Positions 23,335-31,618 are shown, counted from the first letter of the stretch. The stretch is DNA of 64,000 nt from Amycolatopsis sp. (GCF_025464955.1 NZ_JAODNM010000051.1:1-64000); one strand, 5' to 3'. Numbers and translations are program-made. The notes: generated by a model not told the origin, from the letters alone.

Positions 23335-23607
23335 ATGACTCCCGAACTGGTTGAGGAAGAACGAGTAGCCCATGCCCTGCGTTCGGTGCGGAAGACCTCG
23401 TTCCGGGTGAGCCGGAGCCCCGCCGGAGTCGGGCTGACCCTGGTGATGGGCGCGAGCGCGGCCGGGCGGCGAAACGCGGCCGCGATGATCGTCGAACTGC
23501 TCAAGGCGGACGGCCTCACCGTCGCCGCGACGGACCCCGTCGGCGCGCTCGCGATGAGCCGCGACGCCGTCACCGTCACCGGATCGGCGGTTACTGCGGG
23601 ACCATGA
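23335..23607 (+). CDS. Small hypothetical protein (90 aa)
   Basis: From the ATG at 23335 the frame reads MTPELVEEERVAHALRSVRK, continues through an alanine-rich helix (GASAAGRRNAAAMIVELLKA) and ends in TVTGSAVTAGP. Third positions are strongly GC-biased, as in neighbouring genes. No family is recognised and no membrane segment is seen. The 3' end overlaps the convergent lactate permease by 17 bp. Confidence 0.45.
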   Translation: MTPELVEEERVAHALRSVRKTSFRVSRSPAGVGLTLVMGASAAGRRNAAAMIVELLKADGLTVAATDPVGALAMSRDAVTVTGSAVTAGP

Positions 23608-25288
23608 ACGACAGGATCGTCGACTGCAGCAGCGAGATGATCCCGACGACCCCGGTCAGCGCCAGGGACCACAGGAAAGTCTGACGCAGCAACGAGCCTT
23701 CCTTACCGCTCTGCCCGATCGCGGTCGCGCCGATCGACAGGTTCTGCGGTGAGATCATCTTCCCCATCACTCCGCCGGACGTGTTCGTGGCGCCGGCCAG
23801 GATCGGGCTGATGTGCAGCTGCTGCGCCGAGATGACCTGCATCGGCCCGAACAGGCTGTTCGTCGACGCGTCCGAGCCGGTGAGGAACACACCGAGCCAG
23901 CCGATGTAGGCCGAGAACAGCGGGAACACCGCGCCGGTGGTGGCCAGTGCGAGGCCGAGGGTCTGCGTGGCGCCGGAGTAGTTCATCACGAACGCGATCG
24001 CCAGGATCATGAAGATGGTGAACGCGGCCCAGCGCATCTGGTACATCGTCTTGCGGTAGGTCGCCAGCAGCTTCCCCGGCGTCGCGCCCATCACCAGACC
24101 GGCGATGATCGCCGCGATCAGCGCGATGGTGCCCGGCGAGAACAGGAAGTCGAACGTGAAACTCGCCGCGTACGGCGTGTTCTTCGCGGTGATCGGCGCG
24201 TGCTGGATGACCTCCTTGTTCAGCCCCGGCCACGCGAAGATCCAGTCGGCCTTGTGCAGCAGCTTGCTCAGGTCGAGCCAGGTCGGCAGGTGCGTGAAGA
24301 TGCTGCCGATCCGCGAGGCGAAGATCGCGATGATCAGGATGACGTACGGCGTCCAGGCGTATAGCGCGCCGTGGGCCGGTTTCGCCGCCGCGCCAACGCT
24401 TTCGGGCACCTTGGGGGCCGTCGGCTCCTCGCCGTCGAACCGCCACACCGTCTTCGGCTGCCAGAACCGGGTCAGCACCCACAGTGCGGCCATGCCGGTC
24501 AGCGCCGCCATGACGTCGACCAGGCTCGGGCTGATGTAGTTGGACGCGACGAACTGCATCGCGGCGAACGCCAGCCCGGCGGTCAGCACCGCGGGCCACA
24601 CCTCGACCATGCGCTTCCAGCCGGCGAGCACGACGATCAGGAACGCCGGGATGATCAGCGCCAGTATCGGGACCTGGCGGCCGACCATCGCGGTGAACAG
24701 GTCGGTCGCGTGGTCCGGTTTGAGCCCGACGATCGGCGCGGTGATCCGGCCGAGCACGATCAGGGGGTTGCCGAGGCCACCGAACGCCACCGGCGCGGTG
24801 TTCGCCAGCAACGCCAGCACCACGGCCTTGACCGGCGGAAACCCGAGCGCGGCCATCATCGCCGCGGTGATCGCGATCGGGGAGCCGCCGCCCGCGACGC
24901 CTTCGAGCAGCGCGCCGAAGCCGAACGCGATCAGCAGCGCCTGCAGGCGGCGGTCCTCGCTGAACCCGGCGAGCACGGTCTTGATGTTGTCGAACCGGCC
25001 GGTCGCCACGGTCATGTTGTGGAAGTACACGGCGTTGAACGCGATCCAGGCGACCGACCACACGCCGAACACCACGCCCATGGCCGCGGAGTCGAACGCC
25101 AGCCCGACCGGCATGCGGTACAGGAACAGCGCCACCGCGAGCGCCGTGACCAGCGCGAGCCCGGCCGACAGGTGTGCCGACCGTTTCAGTACCCCGAGGC
25201 TGACCAGCAGCACGATGATCGGCAGGGCGGCTAGCAGCGCGGAGAGCCACAAGCCACCCGCCGGCTGGTAGTCCTGGATCCAGCCCAC
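23591..25288 (-). CDS. lldP: L-lactate permease (LldP/LctP)
   Basis: A 565-aa polytopic protein from the GTG at 25286-25288, with AAGGGG upstream. LctP family landmarks are ALLIAFGFGALLEGVAGGGS, PVAFGGLGNPLIVLGRIT, GWLGVFLTGSDASTNSLFGP and LAGATNTSGGVMGKMISPQN. It imports lactate or glycolate with protons. An IclR-type regulator lies upstream in the same orientation, and a perfect palindrome sits 66 bp before the start. No lactate dehydrogenase is adjacent. Confidence 0.9.
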   Translation of the reverse strand: MGWIQDYQPAGGLWLSALLAALPIIVLLVSLGVLKRSAHLSAGLALVTALAVALFLYRMPVGLAFDSAAMGVVFGVWSVAWIAFNAVYFHNMTVATGRFDNIKTVLAGFSEDRRLQALLIAFGFGALLEGVAGGGSPIAITAAMMAALGFPPVKAVVLALLANTAPVAFGGLGNPLIVLGRITAPIVGLKPDHATDLFTAMVGRQVPILALIIPAFLIVVLAGWKRMVEVWPAVLTAGLAFAAMQFVASNYISPSLVDVMAALTGMAALWVLTRFWQPKTVWRFDGEEPTAPKVPESVGAAAKPAHGALYAWTPYVILIIAIFASRIGSIFTHLPTWLDLSKLLHKADWIFAWPGLNKEVIQHAPITAKNTPYAASFTFDFLFSPGTIALIAAIIAGLVMGATPGKLLATYRKTMYQMRWAAFTIFMILAIAFVMNYSGATQTLGLALATTGAVFPLFSAYIGWLGVFLTGSDASTNSLFGPMQVISAQQLHISPILAGATNTSGGVMGKMISPQNLSIGATAIGQSGKEGSLLRQTFLWSLALTGVVGIISLLQSTILSFMVPQ

Positions 25289-25301
25289 GGTCAACCCCTT
25301 T

Positions 25302-25365
25302 GTCTTCGTGGATGGTGTCTTCGTGGATGGTGCGAGTGTTTCGGCCGGGCGATGTAAGCGCTTAC
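25302..25365. promoter_or_regulatory. lldP upstream region: tandem 15-bp repeat and LacI-type palindrome
   Basis: GTCTTCGTGGATGGT occurs twice in tandem (25302-25316 and 25317-25331). GTAAGCGCTTAC (25354-25365) is a perfect 12-bp palindrome with the central CG typical of LacI/GalR operators and cre-like sites. It overlaps the iclR stop codon. It is placed to control lldP, but the acting regulator is not identified. Confidence 0.45.
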
Positions 25366-26162
25366 GCGGTCTTCTGGAAAGACGCGGGCACGTACCCGAG
25401 CCGCAGTGACAACGCCGCGGCACCGGCGGCGACCCGCGAGCCGAGGTCCTCGAGCCGCACCAGGACCCGACTGGCCGGGCCGGCGATGCTGATCGCGCCG
25501 ACCGGATCGCCGGAATGGTCCCGGACGACCGCGGCAACGCAGCCGACGTCGGGTTCGTTCTCGATGTCGTCGATCGCCCAGCCGCGCTCGCTGGTCGCGG
25601 TCAGCTCGTCGAGCAGGCGTTCGTGATCGACGATGGTGTTGCTGGTGAGGGGGTCCAGCCGCATCCGGCGGACGCGTTCCGCACGGTCGTGCTCGGGCAG
25701 CGCGGCGAGCCAGGCCTTGCCGAGCGACGTCGCGTGCTGCGGGCGGCGGGTGCCGAGCCGGCAGGCCAGCGTCACCGCGCTGGGGCCGCCGCTCTGCTTG
25801 GTCGCGACGTAGACCATGGCGTCGTTGTCGGGGACGGCGAGATACGTCGTTTCGCCGGACTCGTCCGCGAGCGTGCTGAGATAGCGCGGCGCGCAGCGGT
25901 GCAGATCGGTCGCGGACATCGCGCGGACGCCCAGCTCGACGAGCCGCGTGCCGAGGCGGATGCGCCCGGTGACGTGGTCGGCTTCGAGGTAGTCGAGGTT
26001 CTTGAGGGTGCCGACGATGCGGTACGCGGCGCTCCTCGAGAGCCCGAGCTGGCGGGCTATGGCGTTCGTGGAGATTTCCTGGCAGCGTCCTACATGTTCG
26101 AGCACGGCGAGGCCGCGTTCAAGGGTGCCGCTCTGGCTGAGCCCGACTTCGGTGTTGTTCAC
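25362..26162 (-). CDS. IclR-family transcriptional regulator
   Basis: A 266-aa protein from the GTG at 26160-26162 (VNNTEVGLSQSGTLERGLAV), preceded by GGAAAGGA. In-frame ATGs at 26195 and 26219 are possible, but they fall in a direct repeat that looks like an operator. The wHTH is ISTNAIARQLGLSRSAAYRI. The effector domain includes RPQHATSLGKAWLAALPEHD and VVRDHSGDPVGAISIAGPAS. It probably controls the downstream lactate permease; IclR members respond to small carboxylates. Confidence 0.85.
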   Translation of the reverse strand: MNNTEVGLSQSGTLERGLAVLEHVGRCQEISTNAIARQLGLSRSAAYRIVGTLKNLDYLEADHVTGRIRLGTRLVELGVRAMSATDLHRCAPRYLSTLADESGETTYLAVPDNDAMVYVATKQSGGPSAVTLACRLGTRRPQHATSLGKAWLAALPEHDRAERVRRMRLDPLTSNTIVDHERLLDELTATSERGWAIDDIENEPDVGCVAAVVRDHSGDPVGAISIAGPASRVLVRLEDLGSRVAAGAAALSLRLGYVPASFQKTA

Positions 26163-26183
26163 GGCCTGCCGTCCTTTCCCGTC

Positions 26184-26226
26184 GGAGACATACATCAGCA
26201 GATGTACGTCAGGAGACATACATCAG
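26184..26226. promoter_or_regulatory. Direct repeat upstream of iclR (candidate autoregulatory site)
   Basis: GGAGACATACATCAG occurs at 26184-26198 and again at 26212-26226, a 28-bp period (near three helical turns). GATGTACGTC lies between. This position favours the downstream GTG as the real iclR start. Confidence 0.4.
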
Positions 26227-26361
26227 ACCTATGTCCCGCTGAGTGGTATGGGTGCCCATCCAGCGGTGTGGTGACGTTAACAGCTCCGACCTTTGATAGG
26301 GAAGGTCTTAATTCAAGTTCAAAAAGAACTCACGTTTGGTGATCACCGCGCGCCCTTGAAT

Positions 26362-26398
26362 CTACGATCGTGTAGAACTACTACAGCCCTGTAGTAGT
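26362..26398. promoter_or_regulatory. BlaI/MecI-like operators before the glycosyltransferase-deacetylase operon
   Basis: CTACGATCGTGTAG (26362-26375) is followed by a perfect 22-bp palindrome with arms ACTACTACAG (26377-26386) and CTGTAGTAGT (26389-26398). Both contain the TACA/TGTA half-sites typical of BlaI/MecI dyads (TACTACA-n-TGTAGTA). The second ends 11 bp before the ATG at 26409. A BlaI-family gene with the same half-sites in its own promoter lies 3 kb away. Confidence 0.7.
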
Positions 26399-26408
26399 GG
26401 AGGAAGTC

Positions 26409-27470
26409 ATGGAGCGGATCGTGATCGTGTCGGCGCGGGTCGGCGCGGGGCACGACGGCGCGGCCGAAGAACTCGCGCGCAGGTACACCGCCCGCGGCCG
26501 GCAGGTCGACCGCTACGACTTCCTCGATCTGCTGCCCGGCCGCCTCGGTCAGCTCCTTTGCGACAGCTACCACCGGCAACTGCAAGTCGCGCCGCGTAGC
26601 TGGGACTGGTTACTCGGCGCGCTCGGCTCACCGCCGCTGTCCACTGCGGCCCGACGGTTCGCCACGCTGGCCGGCCGTGAGCTGCGCAAGGTGCTTACCC
26701 AGGACGTCTCGCTGGTTGTGTCGACATATCCACTTGCGACGCACGCGCTCGCGCAGCTCAAGCGACGCGGCAGCCTCGAAGCGCCATTCGCTGTCTACCT
26801 GACCGACCCGGCCGTGCACCGGCTTTGCGTGTCCCGGCACGCGGACCTGCACATCGCGCCCAACGAAATTGCGCGGGAGCAGGCCCAACGGCTCGGCGCG
26901 CTGTGGACGATCGTCTCGGATCCCGTTGTCGCCCCGGGTTTCCGTCCGGTCACCGGCGACCTTGAGCGGGCTGACCTGCGGCGGAAGTTCGGCCTGCCGG
27001 CCGAGGGACGGCTGGCGCTGGTGCTGTGCGGATCCTGGGGCATCGGTGAGGTCGAACGGATCGCCGTCGACATCGCCGCGTCCGGCCCCGTCGAGCCGGT
27101 GGTCGTCTGCGGCCGGAACGACGCCTTGCGTGCCAAGCTCGCCGACGCCGGAGTCGGGCACGTTTTCGGCTGGGTCAAAGAGATGCCGGAACTGATGCGG
27201 GCCTGCGACCTCGTCGTGCAGAACGCCGGCGGGCTGACCACGTACGAGGCGTTGGGCAGTGGACTCCCGGTGCTCACGTACCGGAGTCTGCCGGGCCACG
27301 GCCGCGCGAACGCCGAGGTGCTCGACGCGGCGGGGGTGGTGCCGTGGGTCCGGGACCAAGCCGACCTGCCCGAGGCGCTGAACTGGGCGATCACGGTGAC
27401 CCGCAAAGAAATCCCCGAGAAGATCCCTGAGAAGATCTCCGAGGAAGTCCCCGAACGGATCGCGGGATGA
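26409..27470 (+). CDS. Diacylglycerol glycosyltransferase-like (MGDG synthase/UgtP type) GT-B enzyme
   Basis: A 353-aa protein from the ATG at 26409, which has GGAGGA five bases upstream. The N-terminal VIVSARVGAGHDGAAEELAR carries the G-x-G-H motif of MGDG-synthase N-domains (PF06925). The C-terminal GT28 donor site is VQNAGGLTTYEALGSGLPVL, preceded by FGWVKEMPELMRACDLV. Such enzymes add sugar to diacylglycerol or related lipids on the inner membrane face. The tail is a charged repeat of IPEKI/VPERI units. It is coupled to the deacetylase gene by ATGA and preceded by BlaI-like operators. Confidence 0.85.
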   Translation: MERIVIVSARVGAGHDGAAEELARRYTARGRQVDRYDFLDLLPGRLGQLLCDSYHRQLQVAPRSWDWLLGALGSPPLSTAARRFATLAGRELRKVLTQDVSLVVSTYPLATHALAQLKRRGSLEAPFAVYLTDPAVHRLCVSRHADLHIAPNEIAREQAQRLGALWTIVSDPVVAPGFRPVTGDLERADLRRKFGLPAEGRLALVLCGSWGIGEVERIAVDIAASGPVEPVVVCGRNDALRAKLADAGVGHVFGWVKEMPELMRACDLVVQNAGGLTTYEALGSGLPVLTYRSLPGHGRANAEVLDAAGVVPWVRDQADLPEALNWAITVTRKEIPEKIPEKISEEVPERIAG

Positions 27471-28165
27471 AGCGTGCGCTCGCCGGGCTGGCCGCGCTCG
27501 GCTTGGCCCACGCCGCGCCCGCGGCCGCGTTCGTTCCGGCCCTGCGGCCCGGCGGGCTGGCCGGGCAGGGCGAACCGGGGCACGTGGCCCTCACCTTCGA
27601 CGACGGTCCGCATCCGCGGTCGACCCCGCATTTCCTGCGGCTGCTGGCCGAACACCACGTGCGCGCGACGTTTTTCGTGCTGGGCTCGGAACTCGCGCGG
27701 ACACCGGGGCTCGGTGCGGACATCGTCGGTGCGGGGCACGAGATCGCGTTGCACGGCTGGGACCACCGCTGCCTGCTGCGGCGAGGTCCTCGTGCCACCT
27801 ACGACGACCTCGCCAGGGGCGTAGACCTCATCGAACGAACAACCAGCGTCACTCCGCGCTGGGTCAGAGCGCCTTACGGGGTGTTCAGCGCAGCGTCGCT
27901 GGTCGCCGCGCGTCGGCTCAGCCTGACTCCGGTGCTCTGGACGTGCTGGGGCTTCGACTGGACTAGTCGCGCGACTCCGCGCACGGTATTCGACACCGTC
28001 AACCGCCGCCTGCGCGGTGGCGGCACGATCCTGCTACACGACTCTGATGTCGCGGCGAGCGTCGGCTCATGGAAGTCGACGCTGGGGGCACTTCCATTGC
28101 TGCTGGAGGAATGCCGCTCGCGCGGGCTGAGCGTCGGCCCGCTGTCCGAGCATGGCATGCGCTGA
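27467..28165 (+). CDS. Secreted polysaccharide deacetylase (NodB domain)
   Basis: A 232-aa protein with a short signal sequence (MKRALAGLAALGLAHAAPAAA). NodB motif 1 is TFDDGPHP with D45 as base and D46 as metal ligand; motif 2 is HGWDH with H96 and H100. Motif 3 is RAPYGVFS, motif 4 is FDWTS, and motif 5 is ILLHDSD. It would remove acetyl groups from peptidoglycan or another glycan outside the membrane, a change linked to lysozyme resistance in other bacteria. It is translationally coupled to the lipid glycosyltransferase. Its 3' end overlaps the convergent blaR1-type gene by 99 bp. Confidence 0.9.
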   Translation: MKRALAGLAALGLAHAAPAAAFVPALRPGGLAGQGEPGHVALTFDDGPHPRSTPHFLRLLAEHHVRATFFVLGSELARTPGLGADIVGAGHEIALHGWDHRCLLRRGPRATYDDLARGVDLIERTTSVTPRWVRAPYGVFSAASLVAARRLSLTPVLWTCWGFDWTSRATPRTVFDTVNRRLRGGGTILLHDSDVAASVGSWKSTLGALPLLLEECRSRGLSVGPLSEHGMR

Positions 28166-29038
28166 CGGGCAGACCTCGAGCGAGATTTGCAGGTCAGTCG
28201 CCGATTCGACGACGACCTGCATGGACCAGCCGCTGACGACGAGCACGACAGCCGCGCCGGCCCCGGCCATGGACAGCCAGCGGGAGCGCCTCGCGGAAGG
28301 GGCGCTGAGCAGTGCAGACACCCGTTGAGGTACCGGACCACCGGCGCCGGCGAGTGCGAACGACGTCGTCTCCTGCGAAGCTAGCGCCGCCTTGGCCACC
28401 GCCGATGCCACTACTTTCCGGCTGCCGACCCGCTCGGCTGCGACCTCGTCGGCCCAGCGTTCCAGCGCGAACACCGTGGCCGGTCGCAGCGGCCTGATCA
28501 GCGGGTTCAGCAGGCCCGCCAACGCGATGGCGCCGAGGAAGAGGTGATGGCGGCACCGCAGATGGGCGCGTTCGTGGGCCAGGAGTGCGCACCGTTCGTC
28601 CGGGTTCAGCAGGGCGAGCATGCCGCTGGAAATCGCGATCCGCCCGCCACGCCCCGGAATCGCCACGGCCAGCGGTTCCAACCCTGGCAGCACGACAATT
28701 CCAGGCTCACGGCTGTGGCTGTCGAGTTCGCTGTGCAGCCCGCGTGACCAGCGTCGATAACGCAACACTGTCCGGACCAACGAGCCGCCGATCCAGGCGA
28801 GCGCGATCCCGCAGCTGACGCCGGCCGGCCATGCGGCGACACCGTTGATCGGCGGAATCGCGAACAAGCTGGCGAAAGTGAGCAGTAGCAACGACGCCGT
28901 GCTGCCGACAGCGAGTGTCACGCCGGTGACGCCCAGCAGCCAGCTGGCGAACCTCGGGGGCAGCTTCGGCGCCGCGAACCGGCTGACCGGCCACGCCGCC
29001 AACGGGAGCAGCAGCGGCAGGAAAGTGTCGGGGTCCAC
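28067..29038 (-). CDS. M56-family (BlaR1-like) membrane metalloprotease without penicillin-binding domain
   Basis: A 323-aa protein (GTG at 29036-29038). Four or so transmembrane segments surround the zinc motif HERAH (H155, E156, H159) with the downstream ERWADEVAAE glutamate. This is the BlaR1/MecR1 protease unit. Full BlaR1 proteins run to about 580-600 aa and end with an extracellular beta-lactam-binding domain. Here only about 70 residues follow the last predicted membrane helix, so any signal must be sensed differently. It sits 5 bp downstream of the BlaI-type gene. The last 99 bp run antisense to the deacetylase gene. Confidence 0.8.
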   Translation of the reverse strand: MDPDTFLPLLLPLAAWPVSRFAAPKLPPRFASWLLGVTGVTLAVGSTASLLLLTFASLFAIPPINGVAAWPAGVSCGIALAWIGGSLVRTVLRYRRWSRGLHSELDSHSREPGIVVLPGLEPLAVAIPGRGGRIAISSGMLALLNPDERCALLAHERAHLRCRHHLFLGAIALAGLLNPLIRPLRPATVFALERWADEVAAERVGSRKVVASAVAKAALASQETTSFALAGAGGPVPQRVSALLSAPSARRSRWLSMAGAGAAVVLVVSGWSMQVVVESATDLQISLEVCPSAHAMLGQRADAQPARAAFLQQQWKCPQRRLP

Positions 29039-29043
29039 CGGGT

Positions 29044-29427
29044 TCAGCCGATGGTTTCGTTGTCGTGCAAGAGCTGCCGCAACAACTTTTCGTCCGCTTC
29101 GGACAGATGCGAGACGAAACTCGCGAGCACGCCGACGCGGTCAGGCTCGTTGTCGAGCACCTTGCGCATCCGCCGCGCGGCCAGCCCGGCTTCGTCGTCC
29201 ACCGGTGAGTACAGGAACGAGCGGCCCTGTTTGTCGCGCACGGCGACGCCCTTTTCGTGCAGGCGGGAAAGGATGGTGACGACCGTGGTGTAAGCCAGGT
29301 CACCGTCGAGGCTGTCCTTGACTTCGGCGGCGCCGACCGGTTTTCCCGCGCGCCACAAGGCCGCCAGCACCTCGGCCTCCAGCTCGCCGGGAGCCCGCCG
29401 CGCGTGCCCGCCTACCTGCCTCACCAC
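29044..29427 (-). CDS. BlaI/MecI/CopY-family repressor
   Basis: A 127-aa protein (GTG start). The winged helix is GELEAEVLAALWRAGKPVGA then LAYTTVVTILSRLHEKGVAV, the classical TTV-x-T-x-L-x-R-L-x-x-K-G recognition helix of BlaI. A C-terminal dimerisation helix follows. It is first in an operon with the M56 protease that should cleave it. A CTACAC/GTGTAG dyad lies 10 bp upstream of its start codon, and similar dyads precede the glycosyltransferase operon facing it, so it probably represses both. Confidence 0.9.
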   Translation of the reverse strand: MVRQVGGHARRAPGELEAEVLAALWRAGKPVGAAEVKDSLDGDLAYTTVVTILSRLHEKGVAVRDKQGRSFLYSPVDDEAGLAARRMRKVLDNEPDRVGVLASFVSHLSEADEKLLRQLLHDNETIG

Positions 29428-29436
29428 GCGCTCAAT

Positions 29437-29450
29437 CTACACGTGTGTAG
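29437..29450. promoter_or_regulatory. BlaI-like operator before the repressor gene
   Basis: CTACAC and GTGTAG arms around GT form a 14-bp dyad at 29437-29450, just upstream of the BlaI-type gene on the minus strand. The same TAC/GTA half-sites occur at 26362-26398. Confidence 0.65.
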
Positions 29451-29586
29451 TGGGTCACCAAAGGCCCCGAGGGCCACGCACCTGGCCGACGTGCGCTCTC
29501 AGTGTCCTCACAGCGGCAGTGGCGCACGGTGGGCCCCAGTTGCGGGAGAACTCCGTTCCCGCCCGGGAGAAAGGTGTGGCGCACCG

Positions 29587-30876
29587 GTGACCACAGGCAG
29601 CCCTGTCCGTCCTGACCGAGCGAGCCTGCCCGGCTTTCGGGCCCCCGGTTCGAAACTTCCCTTCCGTACCAGGGCTTCCGTCGCCGCGGGAAACCTGACG
29701 GCCTGGCTGTCGCGCAACGCCGGCCTCGGCAGCGGCGGGATGATCGGCGGCCGCGTGACGCTCAAGCTCGACCCCCGCGCCCTTCGCCGTCTCGCCCGCG
29801 ATCGCACGGTTGTCCTCGTGACCGGTACGAACGGCAAGACGACGACGTCGCTCATGCTCAGCCGTGCGCTCGAAGCGCTGGCGCAGGTCGCGTCCAACAC
29901 CGACGGCGCGAACATGCCCGACGGCGTGCTCGCGGCGCTGACCGCGAGCCCCGAGGCGCCGTACGCCGTGCTCGAAGTCGACGAAACCTACGTGCCGTGG
30001 GTCGCTCAGCAGATCCAACCGGCGGCCGTGGTGCTGCTCAACCTCAGCCGCGACCAGCTCGACCGCGTCGGTGAAGTCCGCGGCACCGAGCGTGACCTGC
30101 GTGCGGCGATCGAGGCGCTGCCGAACTCCGTCGTCGTCGCCAACTGCGACGACGTGCTCGTGACGTCTGCCGCGATGGGCGCCGCGCACCCGGTCTGGGT
30201 CAGCACCGGACAGCTCTGGCGTGAGGACTCGGTGTCCTGCCCCCGCTGCGGCCAAGCCGTGGAGCATGTCCTCGAGTACTGGAGTTGCGCATGCGGCCTG
30301 GCCAGGCCGGTGCCTTCCTGGTCGCTCACCGGTGACCTGTTGTCGACGCCTCACGGCAGTGTGATCGATCTCGACCTGCGCCTGCCCGGTGACGCGAACC
30401 GCGCGAACGCCGCGCTCGCGCTGGCTGTGGCGGACAGTGTCGGCGTGCCACCGCACCTCGCGATCGCCCGGCTCCGGACCATTTCCGACATCGGCGGGCG
30501 GTACCGCACGATCCAGCGGCCCCGGCATTCGGTGCACCTGATGCTCGCCAAGAACCCGGCCGGCTGGGCGGAAACGCTGCCGGTGCTGGCCGACGACGCG
30601 CCGGTCGTGGTCGCGGTGAACGGCAGGGAAGCCGACGGCCGCGACCTGTCCTGGCTGTGGGACGTCCCGTTCGAGCGCCTGCGCGGACGGCACGTCGTCG
30701 CCGCGGGTGAGCGTTCGGCGGACCTCGCCGTGCGGCTGCGGTACGCCGACGTCCCGCACCAGTGGGTCCCCGACCCGGTGCGGGCCATCGACGCGCTCCG
30801 TGCCGGGTCGGTGGAGCTGGTCGCGAACTACACGGCGTTCAGAGAGCTCGTGGGCAGGTTTGACAGTGGCCGGTGA
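29587..30876 (+). CDS. murT: Lipid II isoglutaminyl synthase, Mur ligase subunit MurT
   Basis: About 429 aa from an in-frame GTG at 29587; the start is uncertain because codons 18-30 are written in a dispersed repeat and no other start exists before an ATG at 29740. Conserved text begins SVAAGNLTAWLSRNAGLGSG then MIGGRV. The P-loop VTGTNGKTTTS is at about residues 78-88, and the four-cysteine zinc ribbon CPRCGQAVEHVLEYWSCACG follows. The C-terminal DUF1727 part ends in VANYTAFRELVGRF. With GatD it amidates the D-Glu of lipid II. The two genes overlap by 11 bp. Confidence 0.85.
   Translation: MTTGSPVRPDRASLPGFRAPGSKLPFRTRASVAAGNLTAWLSRNAGLGSGGMIGGRVTLKLDPRALRRLARDRTVVLVTGTNGKTTTSLMLSRALEALAQVASNTDGANMPDGVLAALTASPEAPYAVLEVDETYVPWVAQQIQPAAVVLLNLSRDQLDRVGEVRGTERDLRAAIEALPNSVVVANCDDVLVTSAAMGAAHPVWVSTGQLWREDSVSCPRCGQAVEHVLEYWSCACGLARPVPSWSLTGDLLSTPHGSVIDLDLRLPGDANRANAALALAVADSVGVPPHLAIARLRTISDIGGRYRTIQRPRHSVHLMLAKNPAGWAETLPVLADDAPVVVAVNGREADGRDLSWLWDVPFERLRGRHVVAAGERSADLAVRLRYADVPHQWVPDPVRAIDALRAGSVELVANYTAFRELVGRFDSGR
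29639..29674. repeat. Repeat module shared with 20249-20283
   Basis: GGGCCCCCGGTTCGAAACTT (29639-29658) followed by CCCTTCCGTACCAGGG (to 29674) matches the two modules at 20249-20283 in swapped order. It falls in the uncertain N-terminal part of murT. Confidence 0.5.
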
Positions 30877-31591
30877 GTCGACCGCCCGGATCGGCCTCCT
30901 GCTGCCCGAAGTGCTTGGTACGTATGGTGATTCCGGTAACGCCACGGTGTTGGCCAAGCGGCTCGAGTGGCGGGGCTTCGAGGCGGAGGTGGTGGAGGTC
31001 CGTCTCGGTGAGCCCGTGCCGTCCACATTGGACATCTACCTGCTCGGCGGTGGCGAGGACGACGCGCAAGCCCTGGCCGCCGACCATCTCCGCAAGTACC
31101 CGGGTGTCCGGCGCGCGGTCGCGAACGGCGCGGTCGTGCTCGGTGTCTGCGCCGGCCTGCAGCTGCTGGGCACCCGGTTCCGCGGGACCGACAACGTCGT
31201 CCACGAAGGACTGGGGCTGCTCGACGTCCGCACCGAACCGGGCGAGAAACGCGCTGTCGCCGAACTGGTCGCGACAGCGCTCCCGCCGCTGGATTCCGAG
31301 CCGTTGACCGGCTTCGAAAACCACCTCGGCCAGAGCCGGCTCGGCCCGTCGAGCGAGCCGCTCGGCAAGGTGGTCCGCGGCACCGGGAACGGTGACGGCA
31401 CCGAGGGCGCGGTCACCGGCAACGTGCTCGCGACGTACCTGCACGGCCCGGTGCTCGCGCGCAACCCGGCACTCGCCGACCTCCTGCTCGGCCGCATGCT
31501 CGGTTACCCGCTTCCGCCACTGGAGCTGGTCGAGGTCGCTCAGCTACGACACGAACGGCTTACCGCCGCGAGTGGCCGCCGGGCGCGCTGA
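30866..31591 (+). CDS. gatD: Lipid II isoglutaminyl synthase, glutaminase subunit GatD
   Basis: A 241-aa class I glutamine amidotransferase (GTG at 30866; a TTG at 30860 is also possible). The catalytic cysteine is C95 in GVCAGLQLLG and the histidine is H193 in YLHGPVLARNP, matching the Cys/His pair of GatD. N-terminal LLLPEVLGTYGDSGNATVLA is diagnostic for the CobB/CobQ-like GatD group. It supplies ammonia to MurT for amidation of the lipid II stem peptide. Confidence 0.9.
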   Translation: MAGESTARIGLLLPEVLGTYGDSGNATVLAKRLEWRGFEAEVVEVRLGEPVPSTLDIYLLGGGEDDAQALAADHLRKYPGVRRAVANGAVVLGVCAGLQLLGTRFRGTDNVVHEGLGLLDVRTEPGEKRAVAELVATALPPLDSEPLTGFENHLGQSRLGPSSEPLGKVVRGTGNGDGTEGAVTGNVLATYLHGPVLARNPALADLLLGRMLGYPLPPLELVEVAQLRHERLTAASGRRAR

Positions 31592-31618
31592 GCTGTGCAC
31601 CCCACCTAGGCTGCAGGA

